From a virus, in the IMG/VR virus record IMGVR_UViG_3300008116_000430, positions 1 to 38,211 of that record: DNA of 38,211 bases. One strand, given 5' to 3'. Every line of letters begins with the position of its first letter. Within the stretch, counting starts at the first letter, position 1. Below the pieces are notes generated by a model, which worked only from the letters and a program-made list of their open reading frames with translations, made no database searches and was not told where the DNA came from. The position numbers and the translations under genes were made by a program. Shown piece after piece: positions 15,328-22,337 of this stretch.

Positions 15328-15529
15328 ATTCAGTCCCTGAAATATCAACTTTGAATTGGGAACTTACATTCGTAGGTATTAGCATTTCTTTTTGAGTTAG
15401 ATTGAAATCATCTTCATTCAACTCAAACACCACAACTCCTCTACCTTGGGGATATATATTTTCCATGGCGTCCGCAAGTAAAGCGAACTTCTCCATCATC
15501 CTATTAACACCTTCATTATTCTCTGCCAT
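15278..15529 (-). CDS. Small hypothetical protein
   Basis: This 83-residue protein is not recognised. It has a helical N-terminal half (NRMMEKFALLADAMENI) and a beta-rich end (GVVVFELNEDDF, EFIFLKRELL). It is the last of a series of overlapping small genes starting with Hc1, overlapping the gene before it by 34 bases. Its 3' end runs 50 bases into the convergent gene at 14671-15327. Confidence 0.65.
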   Translation of the reverse strand: MAENNEGVNRMMEKFALLADAMENIYPQGRGVVVFELNEDDFNLTQKEMLIPTNVSSQFKVDISGTEFIFLKRELLNDETDTI

Positions 15530-15678
15530 AGATTAAGTTTTTTGGGTGGTTGTGGTATAATTTCTTCTTTATTTTTTGTTTTAATTGAATTGATAAAGTT
15601 TAATTTTTCTCTTTCTAAATCAACTTTATCTTTTTCAACTTCACTCTGAAACCAATTTAGCGCTTTCTCGGATTTCAT
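15496..15678 (-). CDS. Small Lys/Glu-rich helical protein
   Basis: This 60-residue protein has a charged helix (SEVEKDKVDLEREKLNFI), a Pro-Gln-Pro-Pro hinge and an amphipathic C-terminus (LNLWQRIMKVLIG) that could lie on a membrane. It overlaps its upstream and downstream neighbours by 38 and 34 bases. The overlaps, and no obvious alternative frame, support it. The function is unknown. Confidence 0.6.
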   Translation of the reverse strand: MKSEKALNWFQSEVEKDKVDLEREKLNFINSIKTKNKEEIIPQPPKKLNLWQRIMKVLIG

Positions 15679-16072
15679 CTACATTATCCTCCAATTCTAT
15701 TTTAGTTTGTTTGAACTCAAATTTGAGTTGCTTTAAATTCTTTAGAGATTGTTTTTCAAATAATGTTTTAAGCTCATTTACTTTTTCTTGAAAAAGTTGG
15801 TCTTTCTCTTCTCTCTCTAAATTATAATTTATTATACTCTGAATGTTTGTTGATACTTTTTCAATTGATTGTTCGTCAATTTCTGAAACAAAAGAAAACA
15901 ATCTCATATTAGCAGTCTTGGACTCTTGTTCCATGACTTTTTCTTCGTCCACATATTTTTTTGGTAATTTCCATGTTGTAGAAAACATCACATCAAAACT
16001 TAAAAAGTTTTGTAGTTTTCTAACTGACTGAAGATATGGAAATAATGTTGAAAATTCTTTATATAAACTCAT
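15641..16072 (-). CDS. Coiled-coil protein
   Basis: This 143-residue protein is predominantly helical. Heptad-like stretches run from about residue 75 to 135 (EEKDQLFQEKVNELKTLFE, KQLKFEFKQTKIELEDNVD). The N-terminal 40 residues are more hydrophobic and may form a small folded part. There is no recognised domain. It starts 2 bases after the small membrane protein and overlaps the next gene by 38 bases, so it is translated from the Hc1 operon. A structural or scaffolding role is possible, but nothing proves it. Confidence 0.65.
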   Translation of the reverse strand: MSLYKEFSTLFPYLQSVRKLQNFLSFDVMFSTTWKLPKKYVDEEKVMEQESKTANMRLFSFVSEIDEQSIEKVSTNIQSIINYNLEREEKDQLFQEKVNELKTLFEKQSLKNLKQLKFEFKQTKIELEDNVDEIRESAKLVSE

Positions 16073-16074
16073 GA

Positions 16075-16263
16075 TTAACCCTTTATTATGTATGTTAAGG
16101 CATATGAAATACTGATACCGAGGATAATAAGCTCCCTACTACCGAGAACAAACTGTTGTGGGTTTGCCTGTAGCAGGGCACTTATTAACCTAAAACATGT
16201 TCGTAGAACATTTAAAACTGAAAATATAAAACAAAATAAAAATAAAGATTCAAAATTAAGCAT
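16075..16263 (-). CDS. Small two-segment membrane protein
   Basis: This 62-residue protein has two hydrophobic segments (FESLFLFCFIFSVLNVL and ELIILGISISYALTYII) separated by a polar loop with an Arg. The size and topology fit a small phage membrane protein or holin-like protein. It overlaps the end of the Hc1 gene by 8 bases. I recognise no named family. A holin role would be supported only by the topology, so the call stays descriptive. Confidence 0.65.
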   Translation of the reverse strand: MLNFESLFLFCFIFSVLNVLRTCFRLISALLQANPQQFVLGSRELIILGISISYALTYIIKG

Positions 16264-16438
16264 CCTCAGTTTTTTTTCTTTCGTCCAAAATTTCGTTTCT
16301 CAAAGTTTGTAAAAGAGCTTTCAATTCTTGAGCTGACTTTCTAGCTCTAGTACCGGCACTCTTATTACCCTTGAAAAATTTAGTCGCATCAACAGACAAT
16401 TCTTCTGTGAGGGACTTGATTTGTTCTAGTGTATCCAT
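16256..16438 (-). CDS. Histone H1-like protein Hc1 family
   Basis: This 60-residue protein matches the short Bacteroidota form of the Hc1 family: LEQIKSLTEELSVDATKFFKGNKSAGTRARKS in two parts, followed by AQELKALLQTLRNEI. The key feature is the K/R-rich SAGTRARK turn between two helices. Members bind DNA without sequence specificity and compact nucleoids. Phage copies could package the phage chromosome, remodel the host nucleoid or mask DNA. It leads an operon of overlapping small genes. The AT-rich leader ends AAAAATTGTAACG and has no Shine-Dalgarno sequence. Confidence 0.85.
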   Translation of the reverse strand: MDTLEQIKSLTEELSVDATKFFKGNKSAGTRARKSAQELKALLQTLRNEILDERKKTEDA

Positions 16439-16513
16439 CGTTACAATTTTTAATGATTTATTATAGAGTAAAATTAATTTTTTTGTGCTAGATGTAAATA
16501 AAAAAAGGATTTT

Positions 16514-16981
16514 TTATATTTTAATATTTTTTTCTAACGCCCTATATATTGATGTAACCATGTCTAAATCTGACTTTGTAAACCCTTTGTTGATGTCAAA
16601 TAATTCTGTGAAAAAATCCCCAACAGACTCTCTAATTATACTTTCTTTTTGTTCATAAAATATCTCATCGAAAAATGACTTGAAGTAGTCATAGTGTTCT
16701 CCAGTTTCTTCAAATACAATACTCTCTTTTTCGAAGTTATTAATCACTTTACTCCAACACCAGTTAAAATGTTTCTCATTGTCCTCATCTGACATGGTTA
16801 TTTTGGTTTCATTACTTTTACTGTCATGACCAAAATAGGTGTCCATCATCAAATCATATAAAGAACGAGTAAAATCGTGATACAATTCAATTTTTTCTAC
16901 AATCATATTATTACTTCTGAACCATACATCAACATCCTCAGGACTTATCGGTTTGGTCACATAATTAAAAAAATTCTCCAT
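16514..16981 (-). CDS. Hypothetical acidic protein with start codon in a hairpin
   Basis: This 155-residue protein is not recognised. It is acidic and helical, rich in Phe, Tyr and Asp, with no membrane segment. The ATG at 16981 lies in the 3' arm of an 11-bp hairpin that also has the T-run of a terminator, whose Ts encode Phe-Phe. If the hairpin is only a terminator, translation may begin at the next Met, residue 26 (MIVEKIELYHDF), from a shorter transcript. If both roles hold, this would be a regulated start. Confidence 0.6.
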   Translation of the reverse strand: MENFFNYVTKPISPEDVDVWFRSNNMIVEKIELYHDFTRSLYDLMMDTYFGHDSKSNETKITMSDEDNEKHFNWCWSKVINNFEKESIVFEETGEHYDYFKSFFDEIFYEQKESIIRESVGDFFTELFDINKGFTKSDLDMVTSIYRALEKNIKI

Positions 16982-16999
16982 AAGAAACCTTATGGAGAA
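16967..16999 (-). terminator. Terminator hairpin overlapping a start codon
   Basis: On the minus strand an 11-bp perfect stem (TTCTCCATAAG / CTTATGGAGAA) with a GTTT loop is followed by seven Ts. It lies 28 bases after the stop of the gene ending at 17028. The 3' arm contains the ATG of the next gene. Confidence 0.75.
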
Positions 17000-17027
17000 A
17001 TAATAAGAAATAATATTTAATTGTATA

Positions 17028-18440
17028 TTATTGTGTTTTTTGACTGTAACCGAGAAGTTGTTTCATTCTATCAAATTCTTCATTCAATTTTTGAGTTGTC
17101 TTCTCGTTTTCAGATTCTAGCTTCATCATTAACTTACCAGTACCTGTATCGCCAGTCTCATCGGTAACAACAGGTTGTGGTGCTTTATTGTAAGCCTTTC
17201 TCTTAATCTTTGCCAACATATTCTTCTCACGTATCTCGTTTCTCTTTTTATTAACATCAGATTTACCAGTATTTGCCCATTCAGGATTATTACCTGTTCT
17301 TGATGACCCCTCAATGTTATCACTTACCCAATCTTCATTAGGATGTATTTCATCATAATCAAGGTTTTCTTGACCAGCGGCAGTAAGATTATCTACATAG
17401 TCTTGAACCGCGTCTGAAGGTATATAAGCCTTCTTTTTCATATCACCCAATTCACCATTTCCTTTTGGGAAAAAGTCAGGTTCAGTTTCATAATCCCCTT
17501 TAGAACCATCTTTTAAATAGTCTTTCATTTTTTTAGTGACACTCTTTAGATAATCTTCGTTCTCTTTACCTGAACCTTTGTGAGCTTTTTCATAAGTCGC
17601 TAATCCTTTATGTTTAGTAGTTGCTTTCAATTTTTCTTCTTTGATAATTTTTTCAATGAAGTTAATTAGTTCTCCTTCGGTCATTGTTATTGTATTTTTT
17701 TTCTCGACATTTTCACCAAACATTTTGTCTAAAGCCCAATCAGTTGCCGCCGGAGCCACATAAGGTAAAGCCGCTTCAGCAGCACCTGCCAAAGCTCCCC
17801 AAATTTCCTTAGTTTCGCCACCACTTTTTTTACTTTTTCTCAACATTTTAAAATCTTCAGAGTCAAGTCTTCCATTATTGTTTTTATCTAACCTTTTTTG
17901 TCCTCCTACTAATTTTTCATTCATGTTAATTGGTCTGCGAGCTAAGTCTTTCATGCTCTTTTCCATGCTAGAGCATTTTTCTTCATATCTCTGAACCATA
18001 TCATTTCTAACATCTTCATCGTCTTCACTATCGATTTTACTTTTTTGATATTGACAAAACTCTTTGTTTTGTTCATCCTCATCATCTTCCATATCCATTA
18101 CATCCATATCTTCTTCCTCGTAAACACCTTCTTTCATTGAACACTGTTCACACATGTTTCCTTCCATGATAGGACCTTTAGCACCACATTGTTCACAAAC
18201 ACTTTCACCCTCACCCAATTCACCTTCATTATAATCCGAAGTATCGGTAAATGTATTATCACCTACCTTAAATTTTTCTCCTTTTTTAGTTTTAGCGAGA
18301 GCTGCTGTAAAGGCATTACCTTCTTCAGTCTCCTTACCCATCAACATATTTTCGATTTGTTCAGCCTTTTCATGGATAGTTTCGTTGATAATTTTTTCAA
18401 CCAAACTATTAATATAGGTTTCGTTAAGTTTTTGTCTCAT
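17028..18440 (-). CDS. Acidic head-core-like protein with zinc and EF-hand motifs
   Basis: This 470-residue protein begins MRQKLNETYINSLVEKI followed by INETIHE, with a second internal copy near residue 250 (TMTEGELINFIEKIIKEE), both of the targeting-motif type. A zinc-ribbon (CEQCGAKGP...MCEQC) lies near residue 83, then a very acidic stretch (EEEDMDVMDMEDDEDE). An EF-hand-like loop (DKNNNGRLDSED) near residue 184 could bind calcium. The C-terminus has MKQLLGYSQ. Such mosaics are common in large marine phages; scaffolding or internal head protein is the best inference. It has a TATTTATA element 14 bases upstream and a terminator downstream. Confidence 0.75.
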   Translation of the reverse strand: MRQKLNETYINSLVEKIINETIHEKAEQIENMLMGKETEEGNAFTAALAKTKKGEKFKVGDNTFTDTSDYNEGELGEGESVCEQCGAKGPIMEGNMCEQCSMKEGVYEEEDMDVMDMEDDEDEQNKEFCQYQKSKIDSEDDEDVRNDMVQRYEEKCSSMEKSMKDLARRPINMNEKLVGGQKRLDKNNNGRLDSEDFKMLRKSKKSGGETKEIWGALAGAAEAALPYVAPAATDWALDKMFGENVEKKNTITMTEGELINFIEKIIKEEKLKATTKHKGLATYEKAHKGSGKENEDYLKSVTKKMKDYLKDGSKGDYETEPDFFPKGNGELGDMKKKAYIPSDAVQDYVDNLTAAGQENLDYDEIHPNEDWVSDNIEGSSRTGNNPEWANTGKSDVNKKRNEIREKNMLAKIKRKAYNKAPQPVVTDETGDTGTGKLMMKLESENEKTTQKLNEEFDRMKQLLGYSQKTQ

Positions 18441-18454
18441 CTTTAATTTTTTTA

Positions 18455-18462
18455 TATAAATA
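18455..18462 (-). promoter_or_regulatory. TATTTATA late-type element
   Basis: The minus strand reads ATATTTATATAAAAAAA, with the octamer 14 bases before the ATG at 18440. It lies in the 31-base gap between two virion-type genes and nearly matches the plus-strand element at 8955-8962. Confidence 0.5.
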
Positions 18463-18471
18463 TCAATTTAA

Positions 18472-19362
18472 TTAAATTAATCCTAGTTCGTAAGCAATAA
18501 TATTTTTGATTACACTCTCACTAATATTCTGTTTTTTACTTATGTCTGTTATGACTTTTTGGAGTGTCTTATTCTCCCAAATTTTCAAAGCTTTAATATC
18601 TCCCTGATTACAATAAGGAAATTTTTTACATTTTTCCTTAACTTTAACAAATTTTCCACCAGGTATTTGTGTATTCTTATATGACCTACCTGAACCACGT
18701 TCATTATTACCTTTCATTTTAACATCTTCAAAACCTGGTGCGTCATAGGCACCAACAGAAGAAGAGCTGGTAGCTTCGGTAGCCTCGACCTTCTTGGGGG
18801 TTTCGTCATTAACAAAACCTCCTTTAACTTTCTTTTTAGGTTGTTCTGATTTGAACATACTATCAAGTTTTTTTGGTTCAGAAAATAAGGGGACCTCAAA
18901 CCCACCAGCCGAGCCCGAGCCTGTGGCTTCAGCCGCCTCCGCCTTTTTTAAACGTGTATAATAATCAGGAAATTCCTCCAAATGGTCTAAAGCTATTTTT
19001 TGAGCCTCCTCTTTACCCATGTCGTGTTCCATCTCCACCTTTGTACCTTTGTGAAGTTGTTTTACTAACATGTCAAACATTTTTTGTATTTTTTCCTTTC
19101 GGTTAGCATCTTTTGAGTCACCCTTGACGTGTTTTCTTGCCAAGTCTTTCAATCTTGCCATTAATGTTCTTTCGGCTTCGGTTATATTTTCTTTCATTTT
19201 CTTTTTCCTCCCTTGACAATGAGCTCTTTGACTAAATCCTTTTGGGTTATTACAGTCAATACTTTTTTTATACTTTTCAGACCAGTCCTCTTCCATTTCA
19301 TCCTCACCTATATTAATTTCACTTTTAAGCCTATTGGTAAAACTTTCTTCTTCTTTAAGCAT
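18472..19362 (-). CDS. DUF5661-containing internal or core protein
   Basis: This 296-residue protein starts MLKEEESFTNRLKSEI. It then has CNNPKGFSQRAHCQGRKKK (about residues 37-55), a Cys/His/basic motif seen repeatedly in large marine phages. Next come MKENITEAERTLMARLKDL, another targeting-like helix, and KGTKVEMEHDMGKEEAQKIALDHL...PDYYTRLKKAE (about 103-142), which fits DUF5661. A Ser/Gly/Ala/Thr-rich linker (ATEATSSSSVGAY) and a Cys pair (KCKKFPYC) follow. It resembles head-core or packaged proteins more than enzymes. It overlaps the upstream gene by 8 bases. Confidence 0.7.
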   Translation of the reverse strand: MLKEEESFTNRLKSEINIGEDEMEEDWSEKYKKSIDCNNPKGFSQRAHCQGRKKKMKENITEAERTLMARLKDLARKHVKGDSKDANRKEKIQKMFDMLVKQLHKGTKVEMEHDMGKEEAQKIALDHLEEFPDYYTRLKKAEAAEATGSGSAGGFEVPLFSEPKKLDSMFKSEQPKKKVKGGFVNDETPKKVEATEATSSSSVGAYDAPGFEDVKMKGNNERGSGRSYKNTQIPGGKFVKVKEKCKKFPYCNQGDIKALKIWENKTLQKVITDISKKQNISESVIKNIIAYELGLI

Positions 19363-19600
19363 TTTTCAATCTTGGTTCCCAATATCCTCTTTGAGTCCAC
19401 ATAAAATTGTAAAACTCTCTGAATACTTTTATGACTACCTCTTTAACATCTCCCTCAATCTTTCCTCTTTTGATTTCTCGAGAAATAGTGTCAATAAGTT
19501 TGTCTTCATATTGTCTCATGGTATTACTACCAATGAAGTCTTTGATTTCTTTACGTATCATGACTTCAATTTGTTTTTTATCGGTGTCTGAAAGTGCCAT
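19355..19600 (-). CDS. Conserved small phage-type protein
   Basis: About 81 residues from the ATG at 19600 (MALSDTDKKQIEVMIRKEI); an ATG four codons upstream lies inside the preceding gene. It is a charged helical protein (EDKLIDTISREIKRGKIEGDVKEVV in two parts) ending with FREFYNFMWTQRGYWEPRLKNA, an aromatic block. Similar short proteins are familiar in large marine phages, without a known role. It starts 1 base after the spanin-like gene's stop and overlaps the next gene by 8 bases. Confidence 0.75.
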   Translation of the reverse strand: MALSDTDKKQIEVMIRKEIKDFIGSNTMRQYEDKLIDTISREIKRGKIEGDVKEVVIKVFREFYNFMWTQRGYWEPRLKNA

Positions 19601-19601
19601 G

Positions 19602-20009
19602 TTAAAAAGCAATTATTAATAATAGTAATGTGGTAACTCCTCCAGCAATAGCTCCTCGTCTCCACCATTTTATTTTATCATTTTGGTCTTCTATTGCGTC
19701 TTCTAAATTTTTAGACAATTCTCTTAATTGTCCTATTTGACCATCTTTATAACCTATAATGTTTTGATTATTTAAATCCTTTTCTTTAAGGAAATAAATA
19801 ACACTATCCTTTTGGATATCTCTTTCCTCCATTTTAGCAATCTTTAGGTAAGTTTGCTCGAGCTCTTCTTTACACCCGTCACCGGCTAAAATATCCTTTA
19901 TAACTAACTTGGCAGTTTGGTTACTTAGGGTTATTTGGGTTGTATCTTTTTGAGAAAAACTTTTGAAGTTCAGAATAGTTAAAATTATCAACAGCAGAAA
20001 CTTTGGCAT
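19602..20009 (-). CDS. Spanin-like protein, N-terminal signal and C-terminal membrane segment
   Basis: This 135-residue protein has a signal peptide (MPKFLLLIILTILNF, then SFSQKD), a central coiled coil of about 75 residues (ELEQTYLKIAKMEERD, QLRELSKNLEDAIEDQ), a WWRR anchor and a C-terminal hydrophobic segment (GGVTTLLLLIIAF). This order recalls unimolecular spanins, but the lipobox Cys is missing. The fold DTTQITLSNQTAKLVIKDIL is familiar in Bacteroidota phages. Its first 89 bases overlap the preceding gene in another frame, as in Rz/Rz1 pairs. A role in envelope disruption at lysis is inferred. Confidence 0.65.
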   Translation of the reverse strand: MPKFLLLIILTILNFKSFSQKDTTQITLSNQTAKLVIKDILAGDGCKEELEQTYLKIAKMEERDIQKDSVIYFLKEKDLNNQNIIGYKDGQIGQLRELSKNLEDAIEDQNDKIKWWRRGAIAGGVTTLLLLIIAF

Positions 20010-20280
20010 TTGTTCTAGTTTTAATTATGTTTATGTTTTCATCAACAAGGTGTATTTCGTTATTAATAACCAAAATAGCCGAGTCGAGTTTAGCAATTTT
20101 ATTGTCAATTCTTTGATTGACCGCCATAGCAGAATCAATTTTGGTCTGTAACCCATCAACTCTGTCATAGTAAGATTTAACATCAACACTTAAATCTGTA
20201 GTAAGCATTAATGAATACACAACCAAAGCACCAACTGCGATGATTAGTAAATTACTTATAATATCTTTCAAGTTCATCAT
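19921..20280 (-). CDS. Spanin-like inner-membrane coiled-coil protein
   Basis: This 119-residue protein has one N-terminal membrane segment (NLLIIAVGALVVYSLML) and then a long coiled coil (YYDRVDGLQTKIDSAM, INNEIHLVDENINIIKTR), consistent with a periplasmic domain anchored to the inner membrane. This is the layout of i-spanins such as Rz. Its 3' third overlaps the downstream signal-peptide gene by 89 bases out of frame. It overlaps the upstream gene's stop by 4 bases. A lysis function is inferred from topology and gene arrangement; a virion-tail membrane protein is an alternative. Confidence 0.65.
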   Translation of the reverse strand: MMNLKDIISNLLIIAVGALVVYSLMLTTDLSVDVKSYYDRVDGLQTKIDSAMAVNQRIDNKIAKLDSAILVINNEIHLVDENINIIKTRTNAKVSAVDNFNYSELQKFFSKRYNPNNPK

Positions 20281-20894
20281 TCTTCAGGTTTTGTTTTTTT
20301 ACGAGAAGCCAAAATTTTAGCCCATTTAGATTTGAATTTTTCATAATAAGTTTTTAGTTTTGTTATCAAATCCAAAAATTTCTCGTCAGTTTTAATCATT
20401 TCTCCATTTAGATAGATTCCATTTTCTTCACCTATCGAGTAGAAAAATTCTATATCAAAATCAATAATTTTACCTGACCATTCAACATTGTTTGTATATA
20501 CATTTAATTTGTTGAAATCTACTAAATCGGAAACTTCTGACACGAATTCGTCCATAGTTTCTTGGAACGCGATTTTCTCGTCGGTAGTCAATTCTAAATC
20601 TGTCTTGTCCTTTCCGTGTAATACTAAAATACCTCCTGATATTCTGTAAGCCTGTTTCTTATCCTCTTTGGATGGGTCCATTTCTTGTTCGTCATCCTCA
20701 ATTTCATCTTCAACAGATTTAGCAACATTAAGTTTTTTAGTGACATTACCGCCCCCAACCAAGCTAACTCCTTGTTCAGTTAGAATACCGTATTGGTTTT
20801 TAATTCTATTTGTTTCGTCAATTACTTCAGTACTAGACAACATCTCACGAGATGCTCGAAGTAATTTTTTAATTTCATCATGTGAATTGTTCAT
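20277..20894 (-). CDS. Hypothetical protein, possibly head-core related
   Basis: This 205-residue protein is not assigned. An N-terminal helix (HDEIKKLLRASREMLS) and YGILTEQG recall the motifs of its neighbours. An acidic stretch (DEIEDDEQEMDPSKED) follows, then a beta-rich half (ILVLHGKDKTDLELTTDEKIAFQET in two parts, DFDIEFFYSIG) and a basic tail (KKTKPEE). It lies in the virion-type cluster, overlapping the amidase-like gene by 17 bases and the next gene by 4. A structural or core role is inferred from position only. Confidence 0.65.
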   Translation of the reverse strand: MNNSHDEIKKLLRASREMLSSTEVIDETNRIKNQYGILTEQGVSLVGGGNVTKKLNVAKSVEDEIEDDEQEMDPSKEDKKQAYRISGGILVLHGKDKTDLELTTDEKIAFQETMDEFVSEVSDLVDFNKLNVYTNNVEWSGKIIDFDIEFFYSIGEENGIYLNGEMIKTDEKFLDLITKLKTYYEKFKSKWAKILASRKKTKPEE

Positions 20895-21480
20895 CTTCTA
20901 TATATTTTAAAAAAAGTTCAAAATCGAAAGAAGGATTTACGTCAGTAAAATCTTGACTGAAATTACTTCTACATAAAACTCCCTCTGTTCTCTCGGCTCC
21001 ATTAATTTTGGTATTGTGTCCTACCACTTGCTTCTTTATGGATATTTCTTCGAACAATTTTTTACATATAAAAGCTGTCGCTTCGATTTGTATTTCACTA
21101 TAAGGTTCCCAAAAGAAATAATCCCTCCACTTTTTTTCGAACACATTACCTTTATAAATATCTCCAATCCAGTTAATGTAATTCTCGTTTAAAGGTTCTT
21201 TTTGTAACCAACCTAAATTTTCTAAACAGACTATAATAGAATTCTGATTTATTTTTTTATCCAAAAAGAATTTAGGACTTTCAGTGTTTTCTAATAGTTG
21301 AATAATCTTACCTTCCCTAGTGATTAAGTAGTTAGGTATTTTTTGATTTTTCCCGTTAAATCTATACTTCGCGGAGTTCAAAAACGTTTCTTTGTCTCTT
21401 AAAGTATTAAGTAATATTATCTGAATTTTGTTGTTGTGGTCCCCTACTTCAAACTCTCCGTATTTTATTAATTCGAACAT
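20878..21480 (-). CDS. Amidase_2-fold protein with missing zinc ligands
   Basis: This 200-residue protein follows the N-acetylmuramoyl-L-alanine amidase (T7 lysozyme/PGRP) layout: IPNYLITREGKIIQLLE, SIIVCLENLGWL, SEIQIEATAFICKKLF, then VVGHNTKINGAERTEG and DVNPSFDF. Active enzymes have His in the first HxxA/S position, a second His, and a Cys or Asp before PSFD. Here only the GHN His is kept: the first position reads LLNT and the last N-P-S-F-D. So it may bind peptidoglycan without cutting it, or use other ligands. It has no signal peptide and is 8 bases from the membrane protein gene. Confidence 0.6.
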   Translation of the reverse strand: MFELIKYGEFEVGDHNNKIQIILLNTLRDKETFLNSAKYRFNGKNQKIPNYLITREGKIIQLLENTESPKFFLDKKINQNSIIVCLENLGWLQKEPLNENYINWIGDIYKGNVFEKKWRDYFFWEPYSEIQIEATAFICKKLFEEISIKKQVVGHNTKINGAERTEGVLCRSNFSQDFTDVNPSFDFELFLKYIEDEQFT

Positions 21481-21488
21481 AGGTCATT

Positions 21489-22337
21489 TTACTTTGAGTA
21501 GGTCAATCTTCTTGAGTTTTCATCATCATCGTTACCTTTTTCAATATAGACCGGTACTTCGACTATCTTCTCCACCTCAACTATTTTTTCGACGGGGACT
21601 TCAACTATTTTCTCAACAACAGGAGGTTGCATTTTTTCTAATTCAGCAATCCTTGATAATAGTTGTGCGTATGATTGCTCGTCTCTAACTGGTACTTCAA
21701 CTATCTTTTCAACGGGTACCTCGACTATTCTTTCTACCTCAACTATCTTTTCAACTTCCACAATCTTATCAACAGGTACTTCAACAATTTTCTCCACCTC
21801 GACAATCTTTTCAACCGGTACTTCTACCGTTTTTTCAACAACAATCTTTTCAATTCCAATTTTGTTTTCTTTTTTCCCAACATCGTATTTTGTAAAGAAG
21901 TGAAGCGATGTCAATGATATAATAGGTAACAAACCTCCTTCAAGAAACGCCAACCATCTTCTTGCCGATGTCATATCAGACATATCAGAGCCAAGAGCTT
22001 CCCATACAGGTGATGTTAATTCAACCCAAGACCTGAATAATTCCCCATTAACCTCAATTTCTTTAAACGAGAAGTAGATATTACCAATCATTTGAATGAA
22101 GGTAATCAACCCAAACATAAACCAAACCCCTCCTTTAATTTTGTTGGTTGCAGCAACAAGAGCCGTCATTGCACCAATCTCAATTGCAATTGATAAGTAG
22201 ATGGCCCAATTAAATGGATTGGCTATGTCATACCAAGAAACGACGTGGGATATTGAGATAATAGCTACCAATATAATTGGTATCAAGAACATAGTTCTGT
22301 TGGGGTGTTCTACAACCCAGTTAAATATTTTTCTCAT
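21489..22337 (-). CDS. Polytopic membrane protein with VEKIVEVP repeats
   Basis: This 282-residue protein has three or four N-terminal membrane segments (IPIILVAIISISHVV, AIYLSIAIEIGAMTALVA, VWFMFGLITFIQMIG, a weaker GGLLPIISLTSLHFF). The C-terminal third is built from VEKIVEVP-type octads (about 180-230 and 245-270), which alternate hydrophobic and charged residues, split by a short helix (DEQSYAQLLSRIAELEKM). The tail is acidic (GNDDDENSR). The topology could fit a tail or envelope-linked protein; a holin is possible but the repeats are unusual for one. It overlaps the upstream small gene by 4 bases. Confidence 0.75.
   Translation of the reverse strand: MRKIFNWVVEHPNRTMFLIPIILVAIISISHVVSWYDIANPFNWAIYLSIAIEIGAMTALVAATNKIKGGVWFMFGLITFIQMIGNIYFSFKEIEVNGELFRSWVELTSPVWEALGSDMSDMTSARRWLAFLEGGLLPIISLTSLHFFTKYDVGKKENKIGIEKIVVEKTVEVPVEKIVEVEKIVEVPVDKIVEVEKIVEVERIVEVPVEKIVEVPVRDEQSYAQLLSRIAELEKMQPPVVEKIVEVPVEKIVEVEKIVEVPVYIEKGNDDDENSRRLTYSK
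21541..21860. repeat. Imperfect 24-bp tandem repeats encoding VEKIVEVP
   Basis: Tandem imperfect repeats, 24 bases or multiples, encode VEKIVEVP/VEKIVEVE octads in the membrane protein. They are interrupted once near 21650-21690. Codons vary between units, so the array is not newly expanded. Confidence 0.75.
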
